This document shows, piece by piece, positions 17,137 through 26,347 of a stretch of DNA of 64,000 nucleotides; position 1 is the stretch's first letter; each line of letters begins with the position of its first letter. The DNA comes from Gammaproteobacteria bacterium (GTDB lineage: Bacteria; Pseudomonadota; Gammaproteobacteria; Ga0077536), in contig JACKNG010000002.1 of the NCBI GenBank assembly GCA_024235015.1, positions 186,001-250,000 on the forward strand, given 5' to 3'. The position numbers and the translations under genes are program-made. The notes beneath the pieces are model-generated. The model was not told the origin of the DNA and ran no database searches. It saw only the letters and a program-made list of their open reading frames with translations.

Positions 17137-17506
17137 GTCGTTCACCCTGGTCGTGTTGCTCGTTGTACTCGTGCCCGCTCCCGCTGGTCCGGCCCTGGCC
17201 ACCGGGACTGTGGCGGGGCGACGCCCGGGCGGCTGCGGGCGGAGCCGTCCGGCGCGGGTCGCTGGGCGAGCGGACAGGTGGATGCGGGGGCGACGGTTGG
17301 GCCGTCAGGCGAGCGCAAGCACCAGGCGCGGGGGACCGGGCAAATTACTGGCAATCCCCGGGTCGGTCAAGCAAACCCCGGCCGATCACCGCCGCGGCCG
17401 GCGCGGTTGCGCGCCCTGCGCGATATTCCGAGAATGCACGCGCCGCGACCGCCCCGCGCGGCCGCCGCCCGCCGCGCCGACCTTCAATCAAGACCCGACA
17501 TAGATT
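17137..17506. promoter_or_regulatory. Divergent ilvB/proS control region
   Basis: A 370-base gap between divergent genes. On the minus strand TTGACC (17365-17370), 17 bases, then TAATTT (17342-17347) is a plausible sigma-70 promoter for ilvB and gives a leader near 200 bases. Within that leader a tiny frame ending in Val-Leu-Ala-Leu-Ala-stop (stop 17305-17307) overlaps a small hairpin (17292-17306), a possible but weak attenuator. I could not identify a convincing proS promoter. Confidence 0.35.
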
Positions 17507-19216
17507 ATGAGAATTTCCAATTTCCTCGTCCCGACCCTGCGCGAAGCCCCGGCCGATGCCGAGGTCGTCAGTCACCGCCTGATGCTGCGCGCGGGCCTCG
17601 TGCGCCAGCTCGCCTCGGGCATCTACACCTGGCTGCCGCTGGGGTTGCGCGTGCTGCGCAAGGTCGAGGCCATCGTGCGCGAAGAGATGGACCGCGCCGG
17701 CGCCCAGGAAGTGCTGATGTCCGCGGTCCAGCCGGCCGAACTGTGGCAGGAATCGGGCCGTTGGGATGCCTACGGGCCGGAGCTGCTGCGCTTCGAGGAC
17801 CGCCACCAGCGCGGCTTCTGCCTGGGCCCCACCCACGAGGAGATCATCACCGATCTCATTCGCGGCGAGCTGCGCAGCTACAAGCAGCTGCCGGCCAATT
17901 TCTACCAGATCCAGACCAAGTTCCGCGACGAGATCCGGCCGCGCTTCGGCATCATGCGCGCGCGCGAATTCCTGATGAAGGACGCCTATTCCTTCCACCT
18001 CGACCAGGCCTCGCTGGAAGCCACCTACCAGGACATGTACCAGGCCTATTCGCGCATGTTCGACCGCATCGGGCTCAGCTACCGCGCGGTACTCGCCGAC
18101 ACCGGCAACATCGGCGGCTCGACCTCGCACGAGTTCCACGTGCTGGCCGATTCGGGCGAGGACCTCATCGCCTTCAGCTCGGCCGGCGACTACGCCGCCA
18201 ACGTCGAAATGGTGCCGGCACCGGCGCCCGCCGCGCGCCCGGCGCCCGGCCAGGCCATGGCACGGGTCGAAACCCCGGCCCAGCACAGCATCGAAGAAGT
18301 CTCGGGCTTCCTCGGCGTGGCGCCGGCGCAGTGCGTGAAGACCCTGGTCGTGGCCGGCGCCGAGGGCGGGCTGGTCGCGCTGGTCCTGCGCGGCGACCAC
18401 GAACTCAACGTGGTCAAGGCGCAGAAGCTCGAAGGCGTGGCGAGCCCGCTACGCTTCGCGAAGAGCGAGGAAATCGCCGCCGCGGTCGGCTGCGGTCCTG
18501 GCTCGCTGGGGCCGGTCGACCTGCCGTTCCCGGTCGTCGTCGACCACGCCGCCGCCGCCCTGGCCGACTTCGTGTGCGGCGCCAACAACGCGGGCTGGCA
18601 CCTCAGCGGGGTCAACTGGGGCCGCGACGTCGCCGAGCCCGTGGCGGCCGACCTGCGCAACGTGGTGGTCGGCGATGCCAGCCCCGACGGCCAGGGCACG
18701 CTGGACATCAAGCGCGGTATCGAGGTCGGCCACATCTTCCAGCTCGGCACCAAGTACTCCGAGGCCATGAAGGCGCGCGTGCTCGACGACCAGGGCCGCT
18801 CGGTGACCATGATCATGGGCTGCTACGGTATCGGCGTGTCGCGTATCGTCGCTGCCGCCATCGAGCAGAACCACGACGAGCGCGGCATCATCTGGCCCGA
18901 CGCCATCGCCCCCTTCACCTGCGCCATCGCGCCGATCAACGCGCACAAGTCCGAGCGCCTGCGTGCCGCCGCCGACGAACTCTACGCGGAACTGCGTGAC
19001 GCCGGCTTCGACGTCCTCTACCACGACGGCCGCGAGCGGCCCGGGGTGATGTTCGCCGACCTCGACCTCGTCGGCATTCCGCACCGCTTCGTGGTCAGCG
19101 ATCGCGGCCTCGACGCCGGCACCCTGGAATACAAGGCCCGGACCGCCGCAGAAGCCGAGGAAGTCTCGCGCGCGGAGGCCGTGGCCTTCCTGCGCAGCCG
19201 CCTGCGCCTCGCTTGA
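17507..19216 (+). CDS. proS: Prolyl-tRNA synthetase (bacterial type)
   Basis: 569 residues, the normal length. Class II motifs are visible in the N-terminal catalytic domain (GIYTWLPLGLRVLRK; motif 2 around FRDEIRPRFGIMRAREFLMKD). A YbaK-type editing insertion (about 235-370, ending in a conserved GANNAGWHL) hydrolyses Ala-tRNA(Pro). Motif 3 (GCYGIGVSRI) and the C-terminal anticodon-binding domain (about 470-569) follow. ATG 17507 is the first ATG and fits the family start. Confidence 0.96.
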   Translation: MRISNFLVPTLREAPADAEVVSHRLMLRAGLVRQLASGIYTWLPLGLRVLRKVEAIVREEMDRAGAQEVLMSAVQPAELWQESGRWDAYGPELLRFEDRHQRGFCLGPTHEEIITDLIRGELRSYKQLPANFYQIQTKFRDEIRPRFGIMRAREFLMKDAYSFHLDQASLEATYQDMYQAYSRMFDRIGLSYRAVLADTGNIGGSTSHEFHVLADSGEDLIAFSSAGDYAANVEMVPAPAPAARPAPGQAMARVETPAQHSIEEVSGFLGVAPAQCVKTLVVAGAEGGLVALVLRGDHELNVVKAQKLEGVASPLRFAKSEEIAAAVGCGPGSLGPVDLPFPVVVDHAAAALADFVCGANNAGWHLSGVNWGRDVAEPVAADLRNVVVGDASPDGQGTLDIKRGIEVGHIFQLGTKYSEAMKARVLDDQGRSVTMIMGCYGIGVSRIVAAAIEQNHDERGIIWPDAIAPFTCAIAPINAHKSERLRAAADELYAELRDAGFDVLYHDGRERPGVMFADLDLVGIPHRFVVSDRGLDAGTLEYKARTAAEAEEVSRAEAVAFLRSRLRLA

Positions 19217-19247
19217 GGTACGGCGGCAGGTAACCTCGACGCCGCGC

Positions 19248-19541
19248 TCAGCGCACCTCGAAGGCGGCCGGTAAAGCCGTCCCCGCCCCCTCCCCCGGCG
19301 CCACTTCGACCCCGCTGACCTGCGCGCGCGGCGGGCCCTCGGCCAGCCACGCCTCGAATTCCGCCAGCGCCGCGGCCGGGCCCGCGGCCAGGGCCTCGAC
19401 GCGGCCGTCGGCGAGGTTGCGCACCCAGCCACGCAGGCCGAGTTCACGCGCCCGCGCCTGCGCCGAGGCGCGGTAGTACACCCCCTGGACGCGACCGCTG
19501 ACGCGGTACAGCCGGATCGCGCTAGCGGCGGGCGCGCTCAT
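19248..19541 (-). CDS. acyP: Acylphosphatase
   Basis: 97 residues. The family signature VSGRVQGVYYRASA supplies the substrate-binding Arg, and WVRNLADGRVEALA carries the catalytic Asn. It hydrolyses carboxyl-phosphate bonds such as acetyl phosphate. ATG 19541 overlaps the stop of the upstream yihY gene (ATGA), so the small enzyme is probably translated by coupling. Confidence 0.92.
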   Translation of the reverse strand: MSAPAASAIRLYRVSGRVQGVYYRASAQARARELGLRGWVRNLADGRVEALAAGPAAALAEFEAWLAEGPPRAQVSGVEVAPGEGAGTALPAAFEVR

Positions 19542-20827
19542 GCCCCGACCGATCCCTCGTCGGCGGGCGCTACCCCGAACAGCGCGGTCAGCGGGGTGGC
19601 CAGCGCCGGCGCCGCGTGCTCGCGCAGCGCCGACAGGGCCTCGACGAGGTTGACGTCGGGCGTTTCGCCGGCGAGTGCCGCGGCCGGTTCGAGCGGCTCG
19701 AAGCTCGGCACCAGGCGCAACAGGTCGCCGAGCGCGACGCGGTGCAGATCGGCGATCACCACCCACAGGTAGACGTCGTTGCGGCTGATCCAGCCGCCCG
19801 CGTCGAGCGTTTCCAGGGCGCGATTGATGGCGGCGTAGCCGAAGTCCGGCTCGAGTTGCTGGATGTCCTTCTCGGACAGTCCGTGGCCGCGCCCCTGCGC
19901 CTCGTACAGGCGCAGCAGCACGCGGTAGGCGCAGCGCAGCGGGTCGCGCGCCGCCGGCGGCCGGTGACGCCGACCCTGCGCCTGGAAAGTGGTCAGGCAC
20001 TGGGTGAACTCGGCGCCCAACAGGACGATCACCCACGACAGGTAGATCCACAGCAGGAAGATCGGCACCGTGGCGAAGGCGCCGTAGATGGCCTGTTGCG
20101 ACGGGAACTGGGTGACGTAGAGGGCGAAGCCACGCTTGGCCAGCTCGAACAGCACGCTGGCGACGATGCCGCCGGCCAGGGCGTGGCGCAACGGCACCGG
20201 GCGGTAGGGAATCAGCTTGAAGAACAGTACGAAGGCGATGGTGGTGGCGAGCACCGGGAAGGCGCCGATGAGGTGGGCACGCATCCCTTCGGCGCTGCCG
20301 CCGCCGAGCAGCGGCAGCGAGACGACGTAGGACGTCGCCACCATGCCGGCGCCGATCAGGATCGGGCCCAAGGTCAGCGCGGCCCAGTAGACCAGGAAGC
20401 GGATCATGAGTGGGCGCTTGCGGTGAATGCCCCAGATGACGTTGAAGGTCGACTCGATGGTCGACATCATCGTCAGCACCGTGACCAGCAGGGCGATGAT
20501 GCCGGCCGCGCGCAGGCCGCGCGCCTTGTCGGTGAACTCGACCATGTAGCCCTGCACCTGGTCGCCCAGCGCCGGCACGAAGTTGCGGAAGACGAAATCC
20601 TGGATGTCGGCGCGCCAGTCGGCGAAGGCCGGGAACGCCGACAGGGTCACGAATACCACCGTCAGCAACGGCACCAGCGCGAGCAGCGAGGTGTAGGCAA
20701 GCGAAGCCGCCGCGCGCGTGCAGTGGTCCTGCTCGAAACGCCGGGCGAGGTAGAGGCAGAACTCCCACGCGCGGGCGAGGGGCAGTGGCCAGGCGTCCTC
20801 TTCGGCGCCAACGGGGTCACGACTCAT
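19538..20827 (-). CDS. YihY/BrkB family inner-membrane protein with C-terminal winged-helix-like region
   Basis: 429 residues from ATG 20827. About six membrane helices (40-300) carry the family phrases ASLAYTSLLALVPLLTV, TFNVIWGI and IYGAFATVPIFLLWIYLSW. The remaining roughly 120 residues are cytoplasmic and helical (GLSEKDIQQLEP, LVEALSALREHA), a tail found in gammaproteobacterial members. The family was once misnamed RNase BN; its role is not established. The next gene, acyP, overlaps its stop. Confidence 0.88.
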   Translation of the reverse strand: MSRDPVGAEEDAWPLPLARAWEFCLYLARRFEQDHCTRAAASLAYTSLLALVPLLTVVFVTLSAFPAFADWRADIQDFVFRNFVPALGDQVQGYMVEFTDKARGLRAAGIIALLVTVLTMMSTIESTFNVIWGIHRKRPLMIRFLVYWAALTLGPILIGAGMVATSYVVSLPLLGGGSAEGMRAHLIGAFPVLATTIAFVLFFKLIPYRPVPLRHALAGGIVASVLFELAKRGFALYVTQFPSQQAIYGAFATVPIFLLWIYLSWVIVLLGAEFTQCLTTFQAQGRRHRPPAARDPLRCAYRVLLRLYEAQGRGHGLSEKDIQQLEPDFGYAAINRALETLDAGGWISRNDVYLWVVIADLHRVALGDLLRLVPSFEPLEPAAALAGETPDVNLVEALSALREHAAPALATPLTALFGVAPADEGSVGA

Positions 20828-20978
20828 CGCGCTCGGTCCTCGGGGAAACTGTCGTCGGCATTCTCGTCCATTTCCACTCGCGCGCCGCCTGCACGGGCGC
20901 ACGCCATGCCCGCGCGGCGGACAGGGGTGAGGGCTGCAGGCTAACATGCCGCCCCCGCGTTGCCGGAGTCATCGAGTC

Positions 20979-21329
20979 ATGGACATCACGCTCTACCACA
21001 ACCCGCGCTGTTCGAAGTCGCGCGCGACCCTCGAGCGCATCCGCGCCCGCGGCATCGAGCCGCGCATCGTCGAATACCTGGCCAGTCCGCCCGACGCGGC
21101 GACCCTGCGCCAGCTGCTCGCCCTGCTCGGTCTGCGCGCGAGCGAACTCGCCCGCCGCGGCGAGGCGGCGTGGCAGGACGCCGGGCTCGGCCCCGACAGC
21201 GACGACGACACCGTGATCGCGGCCATGCTCGCCCATCCCATCCTCATCGAGCGGCCCATCGTCGTCGCCGGCGATCGCGCCGTGCTCGGTCGTCCCCCCG
21301 AGAACGTCGACGCCCTGCTCGATGGCTGA
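20979..21329 (+). CDS. arsC: ArsC-family arsenate reductase (glutaredoxin type)
   Basis: 116 residues. The catalytic Cys lies in YHNPRCSKSRATL near residue 11, and the C-terminal LIERPIVV...AVLGRPPE stretch carries the substrate-binding arginines. Members reduce arsenate using glutathione and glutaredoxin, but many chromosomal copies, such as YfgD, have unproven roles; no ars efflux or regulator genes are nearby. Its end overlaps the wrbA-like gene by 8 bases. Confidence 0.85.
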   Translation: MDITLYHNPRCSKSRATLERIRARGIEPRIVEYLASPPDAATLRQLLALLGLRASELARRGEAAWQDAGLGPDSDDDTVIAAMLAHPILIERPIVVAGDRAVLGRPPENVDALLDG

Positions 21330-21909
21330 ACCGATCGAGATCCTGGTCCTCTACTACAGCCGCGGTGGCCACACCGCGGCGCTGGCCGAGGAGATCCGTC
21401 ACGGGGTGATCGCCGCGCCCGGCTGCCAGGCGCGCCTGCGCACGGTGCCGCCGCTCGACCCCGGCGCACCGGTGGTGCCGGCCAGCGGCCCGGCCTACGC
21501 GACCCGGGACGACCTGCGCGAGTGCGCCGGCCTGGCCCTCGGTTCGCCGACCCGCTTCGGCAACATGGCTGCGCCGCTCAAGGCGTTTCTCGACACCACC
21601 TCCGACCTGTGGATGTCCGGCACCCTGGTCGGCCGACCGGCGGCGGTGTTCACCGCCACCGGCAGCCTGCATGGCGGCCAGGAGAGCACCCTGCTGTCAA
21701 TGATGCTGCCCCTGCTCCACCACGGCATGGTGATCCTCGGCGTGCCCTACACCGAGGCCGCGCTGCTGGCCACGACCAGCGGCGGCACGCCCTACGGCGC
21801 CAGCCACCACGCCGGACCCGACAACACCCTGCCCCTGAGCGAACACGAGCGGCGCATCGCCCGCGCCCTCGGCCGCCGCCTGGCGGAAACCGCCCGCCGC
21901 CTGGCCTGA
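21322..21909 (+). CDS. wrbA: NAD(P)H:quinone oxidoreductase, WrbA family flavodoxin-like
   Basis: 195 residues. The FMN phosphate loop is VLYYSRGGHTAALAEEI, followed by SPTRFGNMAAPLKAFLDTT and the conserved GSLHGGQESTLLSM. WrbA enzymes reduce quinones by two electrons and protect against oxidative damage. The overlap with arsC implies cotranslation; the same pair occurs in related genomes, which suggests a redox rather than arsenic-specific role. Confidence 0.92.
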   Translation: MAEPIEILVLYYSRGGHTAALAEEIRHGVIAAPGCQARLRTVPPLDPGAPVVPASGPAYATRDDLRECAGLALGSPTRFGNMAAPLKAFLDTTSDLWMSGTLVGRPAAVFTATGSLHGGQESTLLSMMLPLLHHGMVILGVPYTEAALLATTSGGTPYGASHHAGPDNTLPLSEHERRIARALGRRLAETARRLA

Positions 21910-21954
21910 GCCCGGTCGACCGCACCTGCCGGCGACGCCGCGCGCGGCCGCGCG

Positions 21955-22662
21955 TCAGCCGCGCGCGGCGAGCAGTTCGCGCACGAAGGGTACGGTGAGA
22001 ACGCGGCCGTGACTGAGCGAGGCCCGGTCGAGCACGTCGAGCAGGGCGACCAGGCTGACCAGATCGCGCCGCTCGCGGCGCAGGATGAATTCCACCACCG
22101 GCGGCGGCAGGTCGAAGCCGCGCCGCGCGGCCAGCCGCACCAGGATCGCGGCCTTGGCCCCCTCGTCGGGTTCGTGGAGCTGGTAGACCAGGCTCGCCGC
22201 CGCCCGCGAGGCGAGGTCCGGCAGGCCGAAGGCCGTCGTCGCCGGGCCGCTCCGGCTGCTCCACAGCAGGCGTCCGTCGGCGGCGGCGAGCGCGTTGTAG
22301 AGATGGAACAGCTGCTCCGCCCAGGCCGGCTCCGCGGCCACGCTGTCGAGGTCGTCGATGGCCAGCAGGGCCACCGCCTCGAGGCCTTCGAGCACCGCCG
22401 GGCCGCTCGCCGCCAGGGCCCGCAGCGGCAGGTACATAGCGCGCTCGCCGGCAACGCCGACGGCCTGCACGGCCGCCTGCAGCAGGTGCGACTTGCCGCT
22501 GCCGCTCGCCCCCCACAGGTAGACCACGCGCGGCCCCTCGCCACGACACAGGCGTTCGATCGCGGCGACGGTCTCGGCGTTGCCGGCACGCTGGAAGTCG
22601 TCCAGCTCGTGGCGGGTGACGTTGTAGAGATCGAGCGTGAGCTGGTGATCGGCGGCGGACAC
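21955..22662 (-). CDS. hda: DnaA regulatory inactivator Hda
   Basis: 235 residues from GTG 22662. The N-terminal HQLTLDLY is a beta-clamp-binding motif; the AAA+ core follows with Walker A GASGSGKSH and a Walker-B-like AIDDLDS. It lacks the DNA-binding domain of DnaA. With the DNA-loaded sliding clamp it stimulates ATP hydrolysis by DnaA and prevents over-initiation. The frame continues upstream but into the perM gene region with no homology. Confidence 0.9.
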   Translation of the reverse strand: MSAADHQLTLDLYNVTRHELDDFQRAGNAETVAAIERLCRGEGPRVVYLWGASGSGKSHLLQAAVQAVGVAGERAMYLPLRALAASGPAVLEGLEAVALLAIDDLDSVAAEPAWAEQLFHLYNALAAADGRLLWSSRSGPATTAFGLPDLASRAAASLVYQLHEPDEGAKAAILVRLAARRGFDLPPPVVEFILRRERRDLVSLVALLDVLDRASLSHGRVLTVPFVRELLAARG

Positions 22663-22756
22663 GGGACGCGGTGCGGCGAGGCTGGTTGGTACGCGGCCCG
22701 CATTGTCACCGATTTCGCGCCCGCCCGGGGAGGCGTCGGCGCCTGCGGCGCCGCGC

Positions 22757-23806
22757 TTACTCGTACAGCGCGCTGCGCAGGTATTCGTCGCGCGAATGGC
22801 GCAGCAGGACGATGATGACGGCCGCCACCGGCAAGGCCAGCAGCACGCCGAAGAAACCGAACAACTGCCCACCGGCCATCACCGCGAAGATCACCGCGAC
22901 CGGGTGCAGGCCGATGCGATCGCCGACCAGCAGCGGCGACAGCACCATGCCCTCGAGCACCTGGCCGACGCCGAACACCGCGGCCACGCCGAGCAGGTGG
23001 AGCATGTCGTGGAACTGCAGGAAAGCCGCCACCCCGGCCACCAGCACGCCGACGATGACGCCGAGATAGGGCACGAAGCTGACGACGCCGGCGAGCATGC
23101 CGATGGAAAACGCGAGGTCGAGACCGACCAGCCACAGGCCCAGGGTGTAGATCGTGGCGAGCGCCGCCATCACCGTGACCTGGCCGCGCAGGAACTCGGC
23201 CAGCACGGCATCGATCTCCGCGGCCAGCTTGCTCACCACCGGCTCGATGCGCTTGGGCAGGAGATCGCGTACGGCGGCGACCAGCAGGTCCCAGTCGCGC
23301 AGGAGATAGAAGGTGACCACCGGGATCAGCAGCAGGTAGCTCACCCAGCCCAGGATCAGCGCGCCCGAACGCCCCAGATGATCGACCACCACGGTGGCGA
23401 AGGAGCCGACTTCCTGCCAATGGGCGAGGATGGCCTTGCGGATGCCGCTGACGTCGAACTCGACCAGCTCGACGTCGAACATCGCCGAGAGGCGTGGCAG
23501 CAGCGATTGCTGCAGCCACTCGAGCAGCTGGGGCACGGCATTGAGCAGCATCACGACCTGGCGCTGCAGGTTGGGCAGCAGCACGACCAGGCCGATCACC
23601 CCCAGCAGCAGCATGACGACGAAGACCACCACGACCCCGGGGGTGCGGCCCAGCCCGGCCGCTTCGAGGCGGTCGACCAGCGGGTCGCCGAGGTAGGCGA
23701 GCAGGGCGCCGACCAGGAAGGGCGTCAGCACCGGCGCCAGCAGGTAGAGCAGCCAGCCGCACAACACCAGCAGCGACAGCGCCAGCCATTTCTGCGAATC
23801 ATTCAT
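22757..23806 (-). CDS. perM: AI-2E family transporter, PerM-like permease
   Basis: 349 residues with about eight membrane helices, including the family region FVPYLGVIVGVLVAGVAAFLQ and GDRIGLHPVAVIFAVMAGGQLFG. The family includes TqsA and various antiporters; the substrate of this member cannot be told from sequence. It sits between the DUF2066 gene and hda, a conserved neighbourhood in Gammaproteobacteria. ATG 23806 gives the normal short N-terminus (MNDSQKWLALSLL). Confidence 0.9.
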   Translation of the reverse strand: MNDSQKWLALSLLVLCGWLLYLLAPVLTPFLVGALLAYLGDPLVDRLEAAGLGRTPGVVVVFVVMLLLGVIGLVVLLPNLQRQVVMLLNAVPQLLEWLQQSLLPRLSAMFDVELVEFDVSGIRKAILAHWQEVGSFATVVVDHLGRSGALILGWVSYLLLIPVVTFYLLRDWDLLVAAVRDLLPKRIEPVVSKLAAEIDAVLAEFLRGQVTVMAALATIYTLGLWLVGLDLAFSIGMLAGVVSFVPYLGVIVGVLVAGVAAFLQFHDMLHLLGVAAVFGVGQVLEGMVLSPLLVGDRIGLHPVAVIFAVMAGGQLFGFFGVLLALPVAAVIIVLLRHSRDEYLRSALYE

Positions 23807-23910
23807 CGGAAGACGCAACCTCCATGTCTCGATCGCCCACCGCCGTGCGCAGTGCCGGCAATGGCGCGCGGGGCAGGCTGCAGCGGGCGAGGAGAACCCT
23901 GCACGGGCGC

Positions 23911-24948
23911 TCAGCGCACGACCTGGAAGGCGTCCATACGCCCGGCCACCGGGACCAGCACGCGGCCGAAGGCGATGCTGCTGGCCAGCGCCTCGCGCCC
24001 GCCGCGCGTGGCGATCTCGACGTCGAGACCGGCCGCGCCGACGCCGCGCACGAACAGGTGGGAGACGGTATCGAGGCCTTCGAGGTAATTGAGCACGCGC
24101 GCGTAGTCCTCGGCGCTGTCGATGCCGAGGATGGCGAGTTCCAGGGTCTCGGCGCGCGCCAGGTCGCTCGGGTTGGCGAAGCGCTGGGCCAGGGTATCGG
24201 CCAGCGCGTCGATGCCGTCGTCGAGCATGAGCTCGGCCAGATCGCCCTCTTCCCGCCAGCTGCGCGTCTCGCTGCCGATCTGCAGGCGCCAGTCGGCGAC
24301 CCAGAAGCCCGGTGCGCTCGGCCGCAGGTAACCGACCAGCGCCGCCGGCGTGCCGTAACGGCCGGACAGGGCCAGGGCGGTGGTCGCGATGGCGTCCCAG
24401 TCGCCGGCATAGCCGAGGTGCTGGGCCTCCTCGATGTCCATGATCGGCAGCAGTAGCGGAATGCCGCGGCGCGCGGCGCGCTGCCGCAGCGCCTCGCCGC
24501 GCAGCCCGGGTTCGTCGCTGCTCGCCACTTCGCGCCGACCGTCCTCGTCGACCACCAGCCAGGCCAGGGTGTCGGGGCGCTCCTTGCCCCACAGCGGCAC
24601 CGCCTGCGCGGCCAGGGCGGTGGCCAGGGCGCGCTCGTCGAACTCGGCCACGAGTTCGAGGCCGTGACCGTCGGCGGCCGGCGCGTAGGCGTATTTCAGC
24701 AACAGGTCGGATGCGTCCTTGAGCAAGGGCGCCGCCGCGCCCCGCGGGGCGGCACGGTCGCCGGTCAGCTTGACCAGGACCACGCCGAGCGCCTCGCGTG
24801 CGGCGCGCGCGAGTTCGCCGGGCGAGCGATCGGCGACCGCCACGCGTGCGCCGTAGAGGCCGGCCACGTCGCGCGCGGCGGCGGCACCGCACGCCGCGCA
24901 CAGCAGCAGGGCGATGGCGAGACGACGAACGATGGGACGGCGGGTCAT
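23911..24948 (-). CDS. DUF2066 domain periplasmic protein
   Basis: 345 residues with a signal peptide (about 1-25, ending AAA). The DUF2066 core follows from VAGLYGARVAVADRSPGEL, with KLTGDR and a YAY(A/T) segment near 85 that are typical of the family. Function is unknown. Members are consistently found divergent from purM and upstream of perM and hda, as here. It is probably exported; no lipobox is present. Confidence 0.88.
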   Translation of the reverse strand: MTRRPIVRRLAIALLLCAACGAAAARDVAGLYGARVAVADRSPGELARAAREALGVVLVKLTGDRAAPRGAAAPLLKDASDLLLKYAYAPAADGHGLELVAEFDERALATALAAQAVPLWGKERPDTLAWLVVDEDGRREVASSDEPGLRGEALRQRAARRGIPLLLPIMDIEEAQHLGYAGDWDAIATTALALSGRYGTPAALVGYLRPSAPGFWVADWRLQIGSETRSWREEGDLAELMLDDGIDALADTLAQRFANPSDLARAETLELAILGIDSAEDYARVLNYLEGLDTVSHLFVRGVGAAGLDVEIATRGGREALASSIAFGRVLVPVAGRMDAFQVVR

Positions 24949-25103
24949 CGGGGCGGCGGTCCTTGCGGGGCAGGGCGAGAGCGCACGCTATGTCAAAGGA
25001 AAAATCGAAGTCAAGGCGCGCTGGAGGCACGCCGGGCGAGCGCGCGGCAGCAGCGCAAGTCAAGTCTTAACGGCCCGCCGGCTTGCGGCTACCATGCGCC
25101 ACC

Positions 25104-26153
25104 ATGACGAACGAGCAGCAACCGGGGTTGTCGTACCGCGACGCGGGCGTCGACATCGAGCGCGGCGAGGAGCTCGTCCGTCGCATCAAGCCGGGCGCGG
25201 CGGCCACCAACCGCGCCGGGGTGATGGGCGGCCTGGGTGGCTTCGGTGGCCTGTTCGACCTCGCCGCCACCGGCTACCGCGACCCGGTCCTGGTGTCCTC
25301 GACCGACGGCGTCGGCACCAAGCTGCTGCTCGCCATCGAACTCGGCCGCCACGACACCATCGGCATCGACCTCGTCGCGATGTGCGTCAACGACGTCGTC
25401 GTGCAGGGCGCCGAACCGCTGTTCTTCCTCGACTACTTCGCCACCGGCGAACTCGCCCTCGACACTGCCGAGGCGGTGGTCAACGGCGTCGCCGCCGGCT
25501 GCCGCGAGGCCGGCTGCGCCCTGCTCGGCGGCGAGACGGCGGAGATGCCCGGCATGTACCCGGCCGGACACTACGACCTCGCCGGCTTCACCGTTGGCGT
25601 GGCCGAGCGCGCACGCCTGGTCGACGGCAGCCGGGTCGCCGCGGGCGACGTCGTCCTCGGCCTGGCTTCGAGCGGGGTGCATTCGAACGGCTATTCGCTG
25701 GTGCGCAAGATCCTCGCGCACAGCGGCGCCGATCTCGCCGGGCGTTTCGGCAACGTCAGCCTGGGTGCCGCCCTGCTCGCCCCCACCCGGATCTACGTCA
25801 AGCCGCTGCTCGCGGCGCTGGCCGCCCACGACATCCACGCCATGGCCCACATCACCGGCGGCGGCCTGAGCGAGAACCTGCCACGGGTGCTGCCCGACGG
25901 CCTCGGCGCGCGCATCGATCTCGCCGCCTGGCGCCTGCCGCCGCTGTTCGACTGGTTGCGCACGGCCGGCGGCGTGGCCACGCCCGAGATGCTGCGCACC
26001 TTCAACTGCGGTATCGGCATGGCGGTGGTCGTGCCGGCGGCGCAGGCGGACGCGGTCGGCGCAATGCTCGGCGAGGCCGGCGAAACCGTGCACCGCATCG
26101 GCACCATCGAAGCCGGCCACGGCGTCAGCTACGACGGCGCACTCGCGCCCTGA
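25104..26153 (+). CDS. purM: Phosphoribosylformylglycinamidine cyclo-ligase (AIR synthetase)
   Basis: 349 residues. The N-terminal LSYRDAGVDIERGEELV, GTKLLLAIE and DLVAMCVNDVVVQGAEPLFFLDY motifs bind ATP and substrate. It performs the fifth step of purine synthesis. ATG 25104 is preferred over an in-frame ATG 21 bases upstream on family alignment. The usual downstream partner purN is absent here; the repeat cluster and a propeller gene occupy that place. Confidence 0.96.
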   Translation: MTNEQQPGLSYRDAGVDIERGEELVRRIKPGAAATNRAGVMGGLGGFGGLFDLAATGYRDPVLVSSTDGVGTKLLLAIELGRHDTIGIDLVAMCVNDVVVQGAEPLFFLDYFATGELALDTAEAVVNGVAAGCREAGCALLGGETAEMPGMYPAGHYDLAGFTVGVAERARLVDGSRVAAGDVVLGLASSGVHSNGYSLVRKILAHSGADLAGRFGNVSLGAALLAPTRIYVKPLLAALAAHDIHAMAHITGGGLSENLPRVLPDGLGARIDLAAWRLPPLFDWLRTAGGVATPEMLRTFNCGIGMAVVVPAAQADAVGAMLGEAGETVHRIGTIEAGHGVSYDGALAP

Positions 26154-26154
26154 C

Positions 26155-26318
26155 GGGAATTGGTGACAGTTTGGAAATTGGTGACTGGGAATTGGTGACA
26201 GTTTACTTTTCCTCAGCTCACCGCCGCGGCTAAGCGATTCGTCAAAAGTAAACTGTCACCAATTCCCGCCACCAATTCCCGTCCCCAATTCCCACCAATT
26301 CCCGTCACCAATTTCCGT
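26155..26318. repeat. Palindromic repeat cluster with decayed tandem arms
   Basis: The core is a perfect 24-bp inverted repeat: 26187-26210 (starts GGGAATTGGTGACAG, ends TTTACTTTT) and 26244-26267, with a 33-base loop. On the left, a partial copy of the arm (26155-26172) and a shorter one (26175-26186) precede it. On the right, at least four variants of GTCACCAATTCCC follow to 26318. No coding frame is present. The pattern resembles REP/RAYT-type or MITE-like mobile palindromes. As RNA it would fold into a long hairpin and could also end purM transcription. Confidence 0.8.
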
Positions 26319-26347
26319 GACACCCGTCCGCGGTGCCGGTGCGGGAC

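Noticed and set aside
15361..18999. Open frame of 1212 codons on the plus strand across ilvH, ilvB and into proS
   Set aside because: It is the complement and out-of-frame shadow of ilvB/ilvH and proS, a result of high GC; the composition is Arg/His/Asp-rich with no family resemblance.
26268..26318. Tandem CCAATTCCC units as a mini CRISPR array
   Set aside because: The units are about 10-14 bases with no unique spacers, and are copies of the adjacent palindrome arm; no cas genes nearby.
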